Positions 52,903 through 61,586 of a DNA stretch of 64,000 nucleotides are shown one piece after another. The notes beneath the pieces were generated by a model that ran no database searches, was not told the origin of the DNA, and saw only the letters and a program-made list of their open reading frames with translations. This DNA comes from an uncultured Bacteroidales bacterium (GTDB lineage Bacteria; Bacteroidota; Bacteroidia; Bacteroidales; UBA932), in NCBI GenBank assembly GCA_934680015.1, contig CAKUSP010000003.1, forward strand, positions 143,772 to 207,771, written 5' to 3'. The translations under genes were made by a program, and so were the position numbers. Positions within the stretch are counted from its first letter, which is position 1; each line of letters begins with the position of its first letter.

Positions 52903-54444
52903 ATGCTCGTACATATTTATAGTGCCAAATGCATTGGCATAGAAGCCGTAAAAGTCACAGTGGAAGTCGATATTGCCATGGGTATTGGCATTCATCTATG
53001 TGGGCTTGGAGATGTGGCTGTGAAGGAAAGCCTTCTTCGTACCATAACAGCTCTTCAAACACTCGGTTACCATATCCCAGGCAAAAAGATAGTCATAAAC
53101 CTAGCACCTGCCGACATGCATAAAAGTGGAAGCGGTTATGACCTGCCTATAGCAATAGGCATAATAGCAGCATCAGGACAAAAGAACATGCCTCTCATTT
53201 CAGATACTCTCATAATGGGCGAATTGGGCTTAGATGGATCGGTTAGACATATAAAAGGAGGTTTGGCATACGCAGATTTCGCGCAGAAAAATGGATTTAA
53301 AAGATGCATTCTACCTCTTACTTCAGCACTTGAGGCTAAATGTATGGATGGAATAGACGTTTTCGGAGTAACAACACTATCCGATGTAGTTTCAATACTT
53401 GAAAATGCTCAAAATAATATACTTAAGGTCAACACTATCGGTAACGAAAGTAAACCCAAAACACACTTTGAGCCTGAAGTTGATTTTGCAGAGATAATTG
53501 GCCAAGAAGGTGCAAAAAGGGCTATGGAAATAGCCGCTGCCGGTGGTCACAATGTCATTCTAATAGGAGCTCCAGGAAGTGGCAAAAGCTCACTAGCAAA
53601 AGCATTGGCAGGGATACTGCCACAGATGAATATGGAGGAAGCTTTCGAATGTAGCAAGATATACTCTATAGCCGGGATAGGGCAATTAAATCAAGGGCTT
53701 ATGCAATCTAGACCTTTTCGAAGCCCACATTACAGTGCATCTATGGCAGCGATCATAGGAGGAGGTGGAAACGGAGAAAACATCATTCCAGGTGAAGTAA
53801 CGTTATCTCATTTAGGAGTATTGTTCATCGACGAATTTAACCTTATGCCTAAATCCATAATAGAAGCCTTGCGAGCGCCTTTAGAAGATAGAAAAGTTAC
53901 GATATCTCGACTCCGTGGCAAAGTAGAATACCCTTCGTCTTTCACCTTAGTTGCAGCAGCTAATCCTTGTCCATGTGGTTATTACGGAGAAGGTGACAAA
54001 TGTACTTGTACCCCGGGACAAAGGCTACAATACTTCTCCCGACTAAGTGGTCCAATAATGGACAGAATGGACCTTCAAGTATGGATTCACCCCTTGCCGC
54101 CTGCGGCATTAAGGAATAAAACCCCAGCAGAAAGCTCTTCCACTATAAGGAAAAGAGTTGTGGAAGCCAGACGAATACAATCGGAAAGATTCCGTGAGTG
54201 CAATATACGCTGTAATGCGGAAATGACTAATAGACAAATAGAGAAATACTGCAGCCTGACAGAAGATGGTAAAAACATAATGCTGAATCTCATGGAAAAC
54301 TTGTCACTTTCCATGAGGGCATATCATAGAATTATAAAAGTGGCAAGAACCATAGCTGACCTAGATGGTAGTCCGTTTATCGAAAATAGACACCTTATGG
54401 AAGCTGCTGGTTATAGAATTCTAGATAAGACGCCTACAAATTAA
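52903..54444 (+). CDS. comM: YifB/ComM-family AAA+ Mg-chelatase-like ATPase
   Basis: 513 residues. N-terminal Lon-S5-like domain (about 1-165; VHIYSAKCIGIEA, AIGIIAASGQ), AAA+ core with Walker A GAPGSGKSS, Walker B FIDEFNL, and a C-terminal Mg-chelatase subdomain including the zinc-like NPCPCGYYG segment. ComM is a branch-migration helicase used in natural transformation and recombination. The 3' end overlaps the next convergent gene by 11 bp. Confidence 0.92.
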   Translation: MLVHIYSAKCIGIEAVKVTVEVDIAMGIGIHLCGLGDVAVKESLLRTITALQTLGYHIPGKKIVINLAPADMHKSGSGYDLPIAIGIIAASGQKNMPLISDTLIMGELGLDGSVRHIKGGLAYADFAQKNGFKRCILPLTSALEAKCMDGIDVFGVTTLSDVVSILENAQNNILKVNTIGNESKPKTHFEPEVDFAEIIGQEGAKRAMEIAAAGGHNVILIGAPGSGKSSLAKALAGILPQMNMEEAFECSKIYSIAGIGQLNQGLMQSRPFRSPHYSASMAAIIGGGGNGENIIPGEVTLSHLGVLFIDEFNLMPKSIIEALRAPLEDRKVTISRLRGKVEYPSSFTLVAAANPCPCGYYGEGDKCTCTPGQRLQYFSRLSGPIMDRMDLQVWIHPLPPAALRNKTPAESSSTIRKRVVEARRIQSERFRECNIRCNAEMTNRQIEKYCSLTEDGKNIMLNLMENLSLSMRAYHRIIKVARTIADLDGSPFIENRHLMEAAGYRILDKTPTN

Positions 54445-55561
54445 ATCTAAGTCCTGCCTCGAAACTAAACATCATGGGATGTTCGGTACGAATACTTTTA
54501 GGCTGATGGTCAGCAAAATAATAACCTATATATGGGTCAAAATAAATCGAAACTAGATCTGAAAGTTTAAATGTGCCTCCACAACCAATCTTCAAACCGA
54601 ACTGAAAAGAATCATCCTTTAAACTTGCTATCGGGATAGTACTTTCTGAAAGAATATAGTACTTATTGCTTACACATTTTTCTATGCTACCTCCACCGAA
54701 AGCATATACCTGGAAACTCTTCTTCTGGATTATGTTGTAATATATATTAACAGGTATCCCTATGTAATGCAACGTATTAGATACCTCTCCAGAAGCCGTC
54801 TTATAAGAACCCTCAAAATAGCGATTAAGCATAGTCCATCCTAAACCTACACTAGCAGACAATCTTTGATTAAGTGAAAAACGAGCAGAAACAGCTAACG
54901 ATACCGGAATACTGTAAGTGGAAATACTGTTTTCATTAACGCCTTCACATGAATATCCACTTGTCCACTGAGGATGGGAAGAATATCCAGACGAATGAGC
55001 ATCATTTGCACTAACTACGCCACCTATCTTTATTGAAGTCTTATCCTTATGCCGTGCTCTTAAGTGCTCTTCTTGACCTATCATATCCACGAATGGATCA
55101 ATATACTCAGACTCGTCCTTTTCCTCTGCCAAGTTAAAGCCCACTGATGTTTTCGCCTCATCAGATCTGGTATCTTCCTTATACTGACCATCTTCCTTAT
55201 CTATTCTTTTTACGACTTCACGAGATGGCAAAACAAAACGAATATCATTTATCTCGCCATCTAACGCAGAAGCAAAAACCTTAGGTTCCTCAGCGTTTAT
55301 GATGTTTACTGACACTAACTGATTTTCATGTACACTCTGCTTACCAGGAGAAAAGAGCAAGGCCACAGCCACAGCAGTACATGCAGTACAAAAACTAGCA
55401 AGTACAAGCCCCAGCCATCTTCCATCCTGAGAATTAAGTTTTTCCTTACTTTCAAGACGAGACGATATAGCCTCCCATGTTCCTTTCGGAGGTCTAACCT
55501 CTATATCTACTAGCTTAGACTTTATACTATTATCGAATGCTATGTCTTTTCTTTCGTCCAT
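54434..55561 (-). CDS. sigma-linked membrane protein with C-terminal beta-barrel-like domain
   Basis: 375 residues. An N-terminal cytoplasmic segment with a PPKGTWEAISSRLE motif common in Bacteroidetes anti-sigma-like proteins, one transmembrane helix (about 48-70), a polar linker (about 72-190), and a C-terminal OmpA/PorT-like beta-rich domain (about 200-375) ending in EAGLRFNL, an aromatic-type barrel terminus. It starts inside the sigma factor gene (32-bp overlap), so it is coupled to it. An anti-sigma role is inferred. One chain with an inner-membrane helix and a barrel-like tail is odd in topology. Confidence 0.7.
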   Translation of the reverse strand: MDERKDIAFDNSIKSKLVDIEVRPPKGTWEAISSRLESKEKLNSQDGRWLGLVLASFCTACTAVAVALLFSPGKQSVHENQLVSVNIINAEEPKVFASALDGEINDIRFVLPSREVVKRIDKEDGQYKEDTRSDEAKTSVGFNLAEEKDESEYIDPFVDMIGQEEHLRARHKDKTSIKIGGVVSANDAHSSGYSSHPQWTSGYSCEGVNENSISTYSIPVSLAVSARFSLNQRLSASVGLGWTMLNRYFEGSYKTASGEVSNTLHYIGIPVNIYYNIIQKKSFQVYAFGGGSIEKCVSNKYYILSESTIPIASLKDDSFQFGLKIGCGGTFKLSDLVSIYFDPYIGYYFADHQPKSIRTEHPMMFSFEAGLRFNL

Positions 55562-56102
55562 TACTTCTTATCATTTCTTGAAGCATCATTCGCGCTCTCT
55601 GAAGTTGAGACCTTGATGTGGCTTCTCCTATTCCCAAAGCCTCCGCAATCTCCTTATGCGAGTATCCTTCAATCACATACATATTAAACACCGTTCTAAA
55701 GCCAGGAGGCAATTCTGTCACTTTTTCAAGAAGCTCCTGATAGCTCATCCTCTGAATAACACTCTCACCTTCATCAAAAAGGCCATAAGCCTTTTCAATA
55801 TCGCCACTGTCTCTCATCACATCATGCTGCCTTAAAACCATTAGCGCAGTATTAGTGAATATCTTTCGCGCCCACCCTTCAAAAGAGCCTTCTCCAGAAT
55901 ATGTAGCCAATTTATTAAACAATGTAACAAAACCATCCTGCAAAATATCTTGTGCCGCTTCCTTGTCTCCCATATATCTCAAGCACACAGCATACATCTT
56001 CGCAGATAAATAGTCATAAATCGACCGCTGGGCACGGGAATCTCCATTCTTCGCGTCCATAATCCACTTATCAAGATGCTCTTTTTTACTGAATAGTTGC
56101 AT
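55530..56102 (-). CDS. ECF RNA polymerase sigma factor
   Basis: 190 residues. Region 2 (about 25-95; RYMGDKEAAQDILQDGFVTLFNKL in part, FEGWARKIFTNTAL) and region 4 (about 125-180; LPPGFRTVFNMYVIEGYSHKEIAE in part, GIGEATSRSQLQRARMML). Sigma-70 family, Bacteroidetes ECF group. Promoter box TAAATTTG at 56121-56128. Partner gene overlaps its 3' end. Regulon unknown. Confidence 0.93.
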   Translation of the reverse strand: MQLFSKKEHLDKWIMDAKNGDSRAQRSIYDYLSAKMYAVCLRYMGDKEAAQDILQDGFVTLFNKLATYSGEGSFEGWARKIFTNTALMVLRQHDVMRDSGDIEKAYGLFDEGESVIQRMSYQELLEKVTELPPGFRTVFNMYVIEGYSHKEIAEALGIGEATSRSQLQRARMMLQEMIRSNGRKKRHSIR

Positions 56103-56120
56103 TATATATCAAAATCCTTT

Positions 56121-56169
56121 CAAATTTACGCTTTCCTTTACTTATTCCAATGTTTTTTGTCTATTTTTG
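56121..56169. promoter_or_regulatory. divergent promoter boxes for the sigma factor and TPR genes
   Basis: TAAATTTG on the minus strand (56121-56128), 18 bp before the sigma factor ATG, and TATTTTTG on the plus strand (56162-56169), 17 bp before the TPR gene ATG. Both fit TAnnTTTG. Confidence 0.6.
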
Positions 56170-56186
56170 GGAACAGAAAATCGGTT

Positions 56187-57506
56187 ATGAAAATAAAACA
56201 CTTCTTATTGTCTATTCTTATGATATTATCTGCATGGTCAAATGCAGATGCTACAGACATTCATATAACAGACATAGCACTTTCAGTTAGTAATAACAAT
56301 TGTTCTAAGGCAAAACAACTTGCTCAGAAGCTCGTAAAAACAGATCCAAGCAACGATGCCGGATGGTACTATCTAGGACGGTGCCTATGGATAGAGGGTA
56401 ACTATAAAAAAGCTATAGGGTGCTTTCAAAGGTCCGTAAAATTAGATCCCACTAATGACAATTATTACCTTACTCTATACAACGCCATATCGCAATTCCC
56501 CGAAATGGAAGCACAAGCCGACTCAATCGCTTTACAGTTAATAAAACGGTTTCCTAAAAAGTTTAATACACCTTTCACCCTCATGCTTCTGGCTGAAAAT
56601 GAGTTAAAAGCAAAAAAGGATTCACTCGCGACCATTCACCTTCAGCAGGCACTCGCTCTTGATCCCTCTTACGCCCCTGCCGCACTTGAATTATCAGAAA
56701 TATATAGAACGGAAGGTAACCTATCTGCCTATTTTGTAACCATTCCTATTTTCTTAACGGCAAGAGATCTACCACCAATCAAAAAAGCAGATTATCTATG
56801 GAATGTACTTGAACTGACCGATGGTACATCGTATCGTATTTATGGCAAAAGACTTGACTCTCTTGTCGATACGCTTTTAACAACTCATCCTAAAGATTCT
56901 TCTTGTATAAAATTAGCTGGAAATTGGGCTATATACACAAGTAGGCCCGAATTAGCTAGAAAACATTTTGAAACTCTAACGGAATATTATCCCGAAAACC
57001 TGACAGGATGGGGCGCTCTATTTTATCTTTCTCCTAATGAAAAAGAAAAAATTTCCGTATGTGAAAATGCTCTAAACCATATTAAAGTAAACACCGATAG
57101 GGCTGCCCTTTATTCTATGCTGGCAGATTCATATTATAGACTAGGTGAAAAGAAAAAAAGTTACCAATGTTTCGATAAAGCACTGAAGCTGTGTCCTAAC
57201 GATGCTACCATTCTCAACAATTACGCATATAATCTATGCCTTGATGGCAAAAACCTAAAAAAAGCAGAAAAAATGAGTATGAAGGCCGTAAAAATGGAGC
57301 CGGAAAATGCATCATTTTTAGACACATATGGATGGATATTGTATCAAAAGAAAGATTACGAAAAAGCCAAATCCTATTTTAAAAAATGCATGGTATATGG
57401 TGGAAGTAATGGCAAAGAAGCCCTATACCACTATTCAAAGACACTAGAAGCCTTAGGAGAAAAAGACCTGGCAGATTTCTATATGAATATGTATAATTCG
57501 AAATGA
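56187..57506 (+). CDS. TPR-repeat secreted protein
   Basis: 439 residues from the ATG at 56187, which begins a good signal peptide (KIKHFLLSILMILSAWSNADA); an in-frame start 90 bp upstream lies before the promoter. It carries about 8-10 TPR repeats, for example GWYYLGRCLWIEGNYKKAIGC and ILNNYAYNLCLDGKNLKKAE (in part). Likely periplasmic scaffold. Next gene, an EnvC-like protein, overlaps by 4 bp, so the pair may work in cell-wall remodelling. No specific family known. Confidence 0.8.
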   Translation: MKIKHFLLSILMILSAWSNADATDIHITDIALSVSNNNCSKAKQLAQKLVKTDPSNDAGWYYLGRCLWIEGNYKKAIGCFQRSVKLDPTNDNYYLTLYNAISQFPEMEAQADSIALQLIKRFPKKFNTPFTLMLLAENELKAKKDSLATIHLQQALALDPSYAPAALELSEIYRTEGNLSAYFVTIPIFLTARDLPPIKKADYLWNVLELTDGTSYRIYGKRLDSLVDTLLTTHPKDSSCIKLAGNWAIYTSRPELARKHFETLTEYYPENLTGWGALFYLSPNEKEKISVCENALNHIKVNTDRAALYSMLADSYYRLGEKKKSYQCFDKALKLCPNDATILNNYAYNLCLDGKNLKKAEKMSMKAVKMEPENASFLDTYGWILYQKKDYEKAKSYFKKCMVYGGSNGKEALYHYSKTLEALGEKDLADFYMNMYNSK

Positions 57507-58663
57507 GACGAAGGCTTTATATTATACTACTGCTACTAGGCATATCCATATATTCCAATGGACAAAGTGCCCAAAAGCAAGAAATCGAGCGCCTAAGAAA
57601 GGAAATTTCCGAGATAGACAAGCAGTTGAAGGCCAATGAAGGCAAAAGTTCTGACGCCACGGCCCAATTGGCCTTAACAAGAAGAAAAATCGCGGTAAGC
57701 AAGTCGCTGGTGTCCGAATCGGAGAGAGAACTCGCTTCGATTAATCAAAAGATGCGCTCAAAATCTAAAGAAATCAAGCAAACTCAAGCACGATTAGATG
57801 ATAATCTAAAGTACTATCAAAGCTTGATAAAAAGTGCTTATCTTAGTCGGGATCCTAAGTTACGATTCCTCTATGTGCTTTCTGGAGAAAATATTCAACA
57901 GGTTGTTCGGCGTTTCAACTACCTACGGGAAGCCTCCGATAACCTTCGCGACGAGGCCTATGCCATTAACAAGAAAAAAGAAAAACTTAATATTGAGATA
58001 GCTCAGTTAGATTCGCTTAAACAGATTAATGCCACTCTGTTGTCTCAAAGAAATTCCGAGTTGTCAAAACTAAAGTCAACTGAGAAAAAAGAGCAACAGA
58101 TAATAACCAAGTTACAAAAAAATAAAACACACTACCTTAAAGAGAAAAAGAGCAAACAGCAGCAGATCAACGCCCTAAATAAAAAGATAGCGCAAATGAT
58201 TGCGCAACAGAACAAGAAATCTAAAAGTAGCCCTCAAAAGCAAGTAGATGTCAAACTTTCAAAGGAATTTGCCGCCAATAAAGGTAAACTCCCTTGGCCT
58301 GTTGATGGCACAATCGTAGGAAAATACGGGAAACAAAAACACCCTGTTTATAAAAATATCGACCTCCCATTCAATAATGGGATAAACATTTCCACAGCAT
58401 CGAATGCCCAAGTGCGCGCTGTCTTTAACGGAATAGTATGTCAGGTAGTCGTAATGCCAGGATACAACCAATGCGTCCTCGTTCAGCATGGTGAATACTA
58501 CACATTCTACTGCAAACTTAAACAAGTAAGCGTAAAAACCGGCGACAAAGTATCTTGCGGAGATGTATTAGGAATCGTTGACACCATCGGAGGAGAGACT
58601 CAACTCCACTTCCAACTATGGAAGGGCACAAGCTCCCAAAATCCGGAGCCTTGGCTTCTTTAA
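57503..58663 (+). CDS. EnvC-like murein hydrolase activator (degenerate LytM)
   Basis: 386 residues. A signal peptide (about 1-20) precedes long coiled coils (about 22-110 and 150-245) and a C-terminal LytM/M23 domain (about 265-386). The M23 zinc ligands are replaced: the usual HxxxD is N291-x3-N295 (NNGIN) and HxH is QLH. This is the EnvC/NlpD pattern of non-enzymatic amidase activators in cell separation. A partner amidase is not in the window. The 3' end overlaps the convergent nrdG gene by 4 bp. Confidence 0.88.
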   Translation: MRRRLYIILLLLGISIYSNGQSAQKQEIERLRKEISEIDKQLKANEGKSSDATAQLALTRRKIAVSKSLVSESERELASINQKMRSKSKEIKQTQARLDDNLKYYQSLIKSAYLSRDPKLRFLYVLSGENIQQVVRRFNYLREASDNLRDEAYAINKKKEKLNIEIAQLDSLKQINATLLSQRNSELSKLKSTEKKEQQIITKLQKNKTHYLKEKKSKQQQINALNKKIAQMIAQQNKKSKSSPQKQVDVKLSKEFAANKGKLPWPVDGTIVGKYGKQKHPVYKNIDLPFNNGINISTASNAQVRAVFNGIVCQVVVMPGYNQCVLVQHGEYYTFYCKLKQVSVKTGDKVSCGDVLGIVDTIGGETQLHFQLWKGTSSQNPEPWLL

Positions 58664-59175
58664 CGAAGTTTTATAAGTTCCACAGCCCCCGGGCAAATAT
58701 CCTCCTCCTGTGGCGTTAAATATATGATACGCTGATTCGGCGAGCCTCTGAACAACAAACTCACATCCCTTTGCTCGAGGATAAAAGGGCCATCCACTAA
58801 AGTATCGATGTACTCTAAAAGCTGATTTTTCTCCGGATCCTGCCTTATCTGCTCTATAGTGAAACCAGTCCAGCACCATATATTCTTATCCGTTTCTGTC
58901 TTAATCTTCCGGGCCAATGCAGTAAACGCTTCTGCCTGATAAAATGGATCGCCGCCGGTAAATGTAACATTTGAGATAGTATCCGATACTATTATTTCAA
59001 ATAACTCACCTACACTCATCCATTTGCCGTTATTTATATTCCAGGACTGAGGATTATGACACCCCGGGCAGTGATGCTCGCATCCTGCACAATAAATCGA
59101 AGTGCGCAGACCAGGCCCATCTGCCATAGTCTGCTGCACTATATCCAATACTGAGATTTTTAATTCAGATTCCAC
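58660..59175 (-). CDS. nrdG: anaerobic ribonucleotide reductase activating enzyme
   Basis: 171 residues, radical SAM enzyme that generates the glycyl radical on NrdD. CxxxCxxC is Cys32-Cys36-Cys39 (CEHHCPGC), followed by TFTGGDPFYQ. The start is GTG at 59175, overlapping the nrdD stop by one base (TAGTG); the next Met is at residue 17, too late. Length typical. Confidence 0.93.
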   Translation of the reverse strand: MESELKISVLDIVQQTMADGPGLRTSIYCAGCEHHCPGCHNPQSWNINNGKWMSVGELFEIIVSDTISNVTFTGGDPFYQAEAFTALARKIKTETDKNIWCWTGFTIEQIRQDPEKNQLLEYIDTLVDGPFILEQRDVSLLFRGSPNQRIIYLTPQEEDICPGAVELIKLR

Positions 59176-61382
59176 TATTTATGAACCACCCTATCCTTTA
59201 GTTCGGCGAGTTTTCCACTATTCCATCTGTTAGTAGTACCTACAAGATAGCCCGTTATGCGTTGTAAAGTGTCTATATTAGTAGAATGGCAGTGAGGACA
59301 TTCTTTCAAGTCTTCCGAAGCATCCTCATACCCACAATCCAAGCATCTGTTTCTATTATGATTTACAGAACCATAACCGATGTTATATTTATCTATAAGA
59401 TCTACTATATGCATTATAGCCTGAGGATTATGAGTAGCATCTCCATCTATTTCCACATAGAATATATGTCCAGCATTCTCATACTTATGATAAGGGCCCT
59501 CGATTTTAGCCTTATGTTCCGGCGTACAATGAAAATAAACAGGAATATGACTCGAATTCGTATAATAGTCCTTATCGGTAACTCCCTTTATGACACCAAA
59601 TTGCTTTTTATCCATACGAGTAAATTTGCCAGAAAGGCCCTCTGCTGGCGTTGCAAAAAGACTAAAATTATGCTGATAACTCTCTGAATATCCATTTATG
59701 CGTTCACGCATATGCTTTACGATCCTTAGGCCCAGCTCCTGAGCCTCTTCGCTTTCCCCATGATGATGTCCCACAAGTGCTATCAAACACTCTGCAAGAC
59801 CTATAAATCCTATAGATAAAGTTCCCTGATTTATAACACTTTCTATAGTATCATTCGGGCCAAGCTTTTCAGATCCCGTCCACAAACCATTCATAAGCAG
59901 TGGAAACTGTTTTTTTAGTGCAGTCTTTTGGAAATTAAACCGATCATTTAACTGCTTAGCTGAAATATCCAACGCCCAATCAAGCCTACTCATAAATGTA
60001 GCTATACGCTCTTCCTTATCCTCTATATCCATGCACTCTATTGCAAGCCTTACTATATTTATTGTAGTAAAACTTAGATTTCCACGTCCAATGGATGTTC
60101 TAGGGCCGAATTTATTATCAAATACTCTTGTTCGGCATCCCATGGTAGCGACCTCATGGACATAACGTTTAGGGTCTTGGGGGTCCCAATCTGCATCTTG
60201 ATTATAAGTGGCATCCAAATTTAAAAAATTAGGGAAAAACCTGCGTGCAGTAACCTTACAAGCGAATTTGTAAAGATCATAGTTTGGATCTTCTGGAAGA
60301 TAACTAACTCCTCTCTTCTTTTTCCAAATCTGAATAGGGAAAATAGCCGTAGATCCATTTCCCACACCCTCATATGTAGTATTAAGAATTTCCCTTATTA
60401 CGCAACGCCCCTCTGCCGAGGTGTCTGTTCCATAGTTTATAGAACTGAACACAACCTGATTACCTCCCCTTGAGTGAATAGTATTCATATTATGTACAAA
60501 GGCTTCCATTGACTGATGAACCCGCGACACTGTCTGATTAACACACTGTTGAATCACTCTCTCATCTCCAACAAGACCAGTAAGATCACGCTTTAGATAA
60601 TCTGTCAGTTCAACATCGTACAGACGACTATAGTCGACATTGTCATACTCTCCTAATTTACGAAGTTCCTCTCGAAATGTCTTACGGACAAAAGGAGCTA
60701 GATAAAAGTCGAATGCTGGAATAGCTTGGCCTCCATGCATCTCGTTCTGTACCGTCTCCATGGAAATACAAGCCAACACACTTGCAGTTTCGATACGCTT
60801 TGCAGGGCGACTTTCTCCATGTCCAGCCTTTAATCCATGCTCAAGCACCAGATCAAGTGGATGCTGAAGACAAGTGAGACTCTTAGTAGGATAATAATCT
60901 TTATCGTGAATATGAATATACCCTCCTACTACCGCCTCACGCACATCTTCTGCTAGCAAACACTCATCTACATATGGTTTTGTAGCCTCGGATGCGAACT
61001 TCATCATCATGCCTGCTGGGGTGTCTGCATTCATGTTAGCATTCTCACGAGTGATATCATTAGCCTGAGCGTCAATAATCTCTTGAAAAATCTCCGTGGT
61101 CTTAGCCTTACGGGCCAAGTTCCTCTGATTTCTATATGCTATATAGCGTTTTGCGACTTCCTTACGAGGACTCTTCATCAATTCCATCTCCACACAATCC
61201 TGAATATCCTCTACACTCATCTCCTCACAATGTTTTCTGGAAATAGTATCTGCTATCTTAGCGGCAAGGATTATATCCTCGCCGTCCTCTGTCACATTCA
61301 TGGCTTTCAGTATGGCAGCAACTATCTTCTGATTATTGAACTCCACCTTCCGGCCATCCCTTTTAATTACATACTTAATCAT
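59175..61382 (-). CDS. nrdD: anaerobic ribonucleoside-triphosphate reductase
   Basis: 735 residues, class III RNR that makes dNTPs without oxygen. N-terminal ATP cone (about 1-90), catalytic barrel, a zinc site CLDCGYED ... CPHCHS, and the glycyl-radical segment RITGYLVG, with the Gly 25 residues from the C-terminus. Strong sign of anaerobic growth. The leader carries a promoter, dyad and terminator-like hairpin. Confidence 0.96.
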   Translation of the reverse strand: MIKYVIKRDGRKVEFNNQKIVAAILKAMNVTEDGEDIILAAKIADTISRKHCEEMSVEDIQDCVEMELMKSPRKEVAKRYIAYRNQRNLARKAKTTEIFQEIIDAQANDITRENANMNADTPAGMMMKFASEATKPYVDECLLAEDVREAVVGGYIHIHDKDYYPTKSLTCLQHPLDLVLEHGLKAGHGESRPAKRIETASVLACISMETVQNEMHGGQAIPAFDFYLAPFVRKTFREELRKLGEYDNVDYSRLYDVELTDYLKRDLTGLVGDERVIQQCVNQTVSRVHQSMEAFVHNMNTIHSRGGNQVVFSSINYGTDTSAEGRCVIREILNTTYEGVGNGSTAIFPIQIWKKKRGVSYLPEDPNYDLYKFACKVTARRFFPNFLNLDATYNQDADWDPQDPKRYVHEVATMGCRTRVFDNKFGPRTSIGRGNLSFTTINIVRLAIECMDIEDKEERIATFMSRLDWALDISAKQLNDRFNFQKTALKKQFPLLMNGLWTGSEKLGPNDTIESVINQGTLSIGFIGLAECLIALVGHHHGESEEAQELGLRIVKHMRERINGYSESYQHNFSLFATPAEGLSGKFTRMDKKQFGVIKGVTDKDYYTNSSHIPVYFHCTPEHKAKIEGPYHKYENAGHIFYVEIDGDATHNPQAIMHIVDLIDKYNIGYGSVNHNRNRCLDCGYEDASEDLKECPHCHSTNIDTLQRITGYLVGTTNRWNSGKLAELKDRVVHK

Positions 61383-61400
61383 AGATTTACATTTGTGGTG

Positions 61401-61431
61401 AAAAAAAACAACTCTCGTCCCGTGAGAGTTG
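61401..61431 (-). terminator. terminator-like hairpin in the nrdD leader
   Basis: On the minus strand CAACTCTC and GAGAGTTG pair around a 7-nt loop and are followed by eight T (61401-61408). It ends 18 bp before the nrdD ATG and downstream of the promoter box, so it can act as an attenuator. Confidence 0.75.
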
Positions 61432-61438
61432 ACAAATA

Positions 61439-61486
61439 CAAAGATATAATTTTACTTGATACGATAGACAAAACTGTTCAAGTAAA
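61439..61486 (-). promoter_or_regulatory. nrdD promoter with flanking dyad
   Basis: TATCTTTG (61439-61446) matches the -7 consensus, and TTTG (61469-61472) is a possible -33, spacing 22 bp. Perfect arms TTTACTTGA (61451-61459) and TCAAGTAAA (61478-61486) flank the -33 region, as an operator would. Confidence 0.6.
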
Positions 61487-61487
61487 G

Positions 61488-61496
61488 TTATCCACA
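61488..61496 (+). promoter_or_regulatory. single DnaA-box-like site TTATCCACA
   Basis: Perfect DnaA consensus 9-mer next to the nrdD operator dyad. DnaA-ATP controls RNR genes in some bacteria. A single 9-mer may be chance. Confidence 0.3.
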
Positions 61497-61586
61497 GGAT
61501 AGCTATTTCATGTTAATTAACAATCCTGCAGATAATTATATTTTGAATTATTCAAAAATAGAATTGCGCTTATAACATCTTTGTTA

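Noticed and set aside
57503..58663. Active M23 endopeptidase
   Set aside because: The zinc-binding HxxxD and HxH residues are replaced (N291, N295, Gln in QLH), so enzymatic activity is unlikely.
61488..61496. DnaA-box cluster or replication origin near nrdD
   Set aside because: Only a single 9-mer is present, with no dnaA/dnaN, no second box and no AT-rich unwinding repeat; kept only as a low-confidence site.
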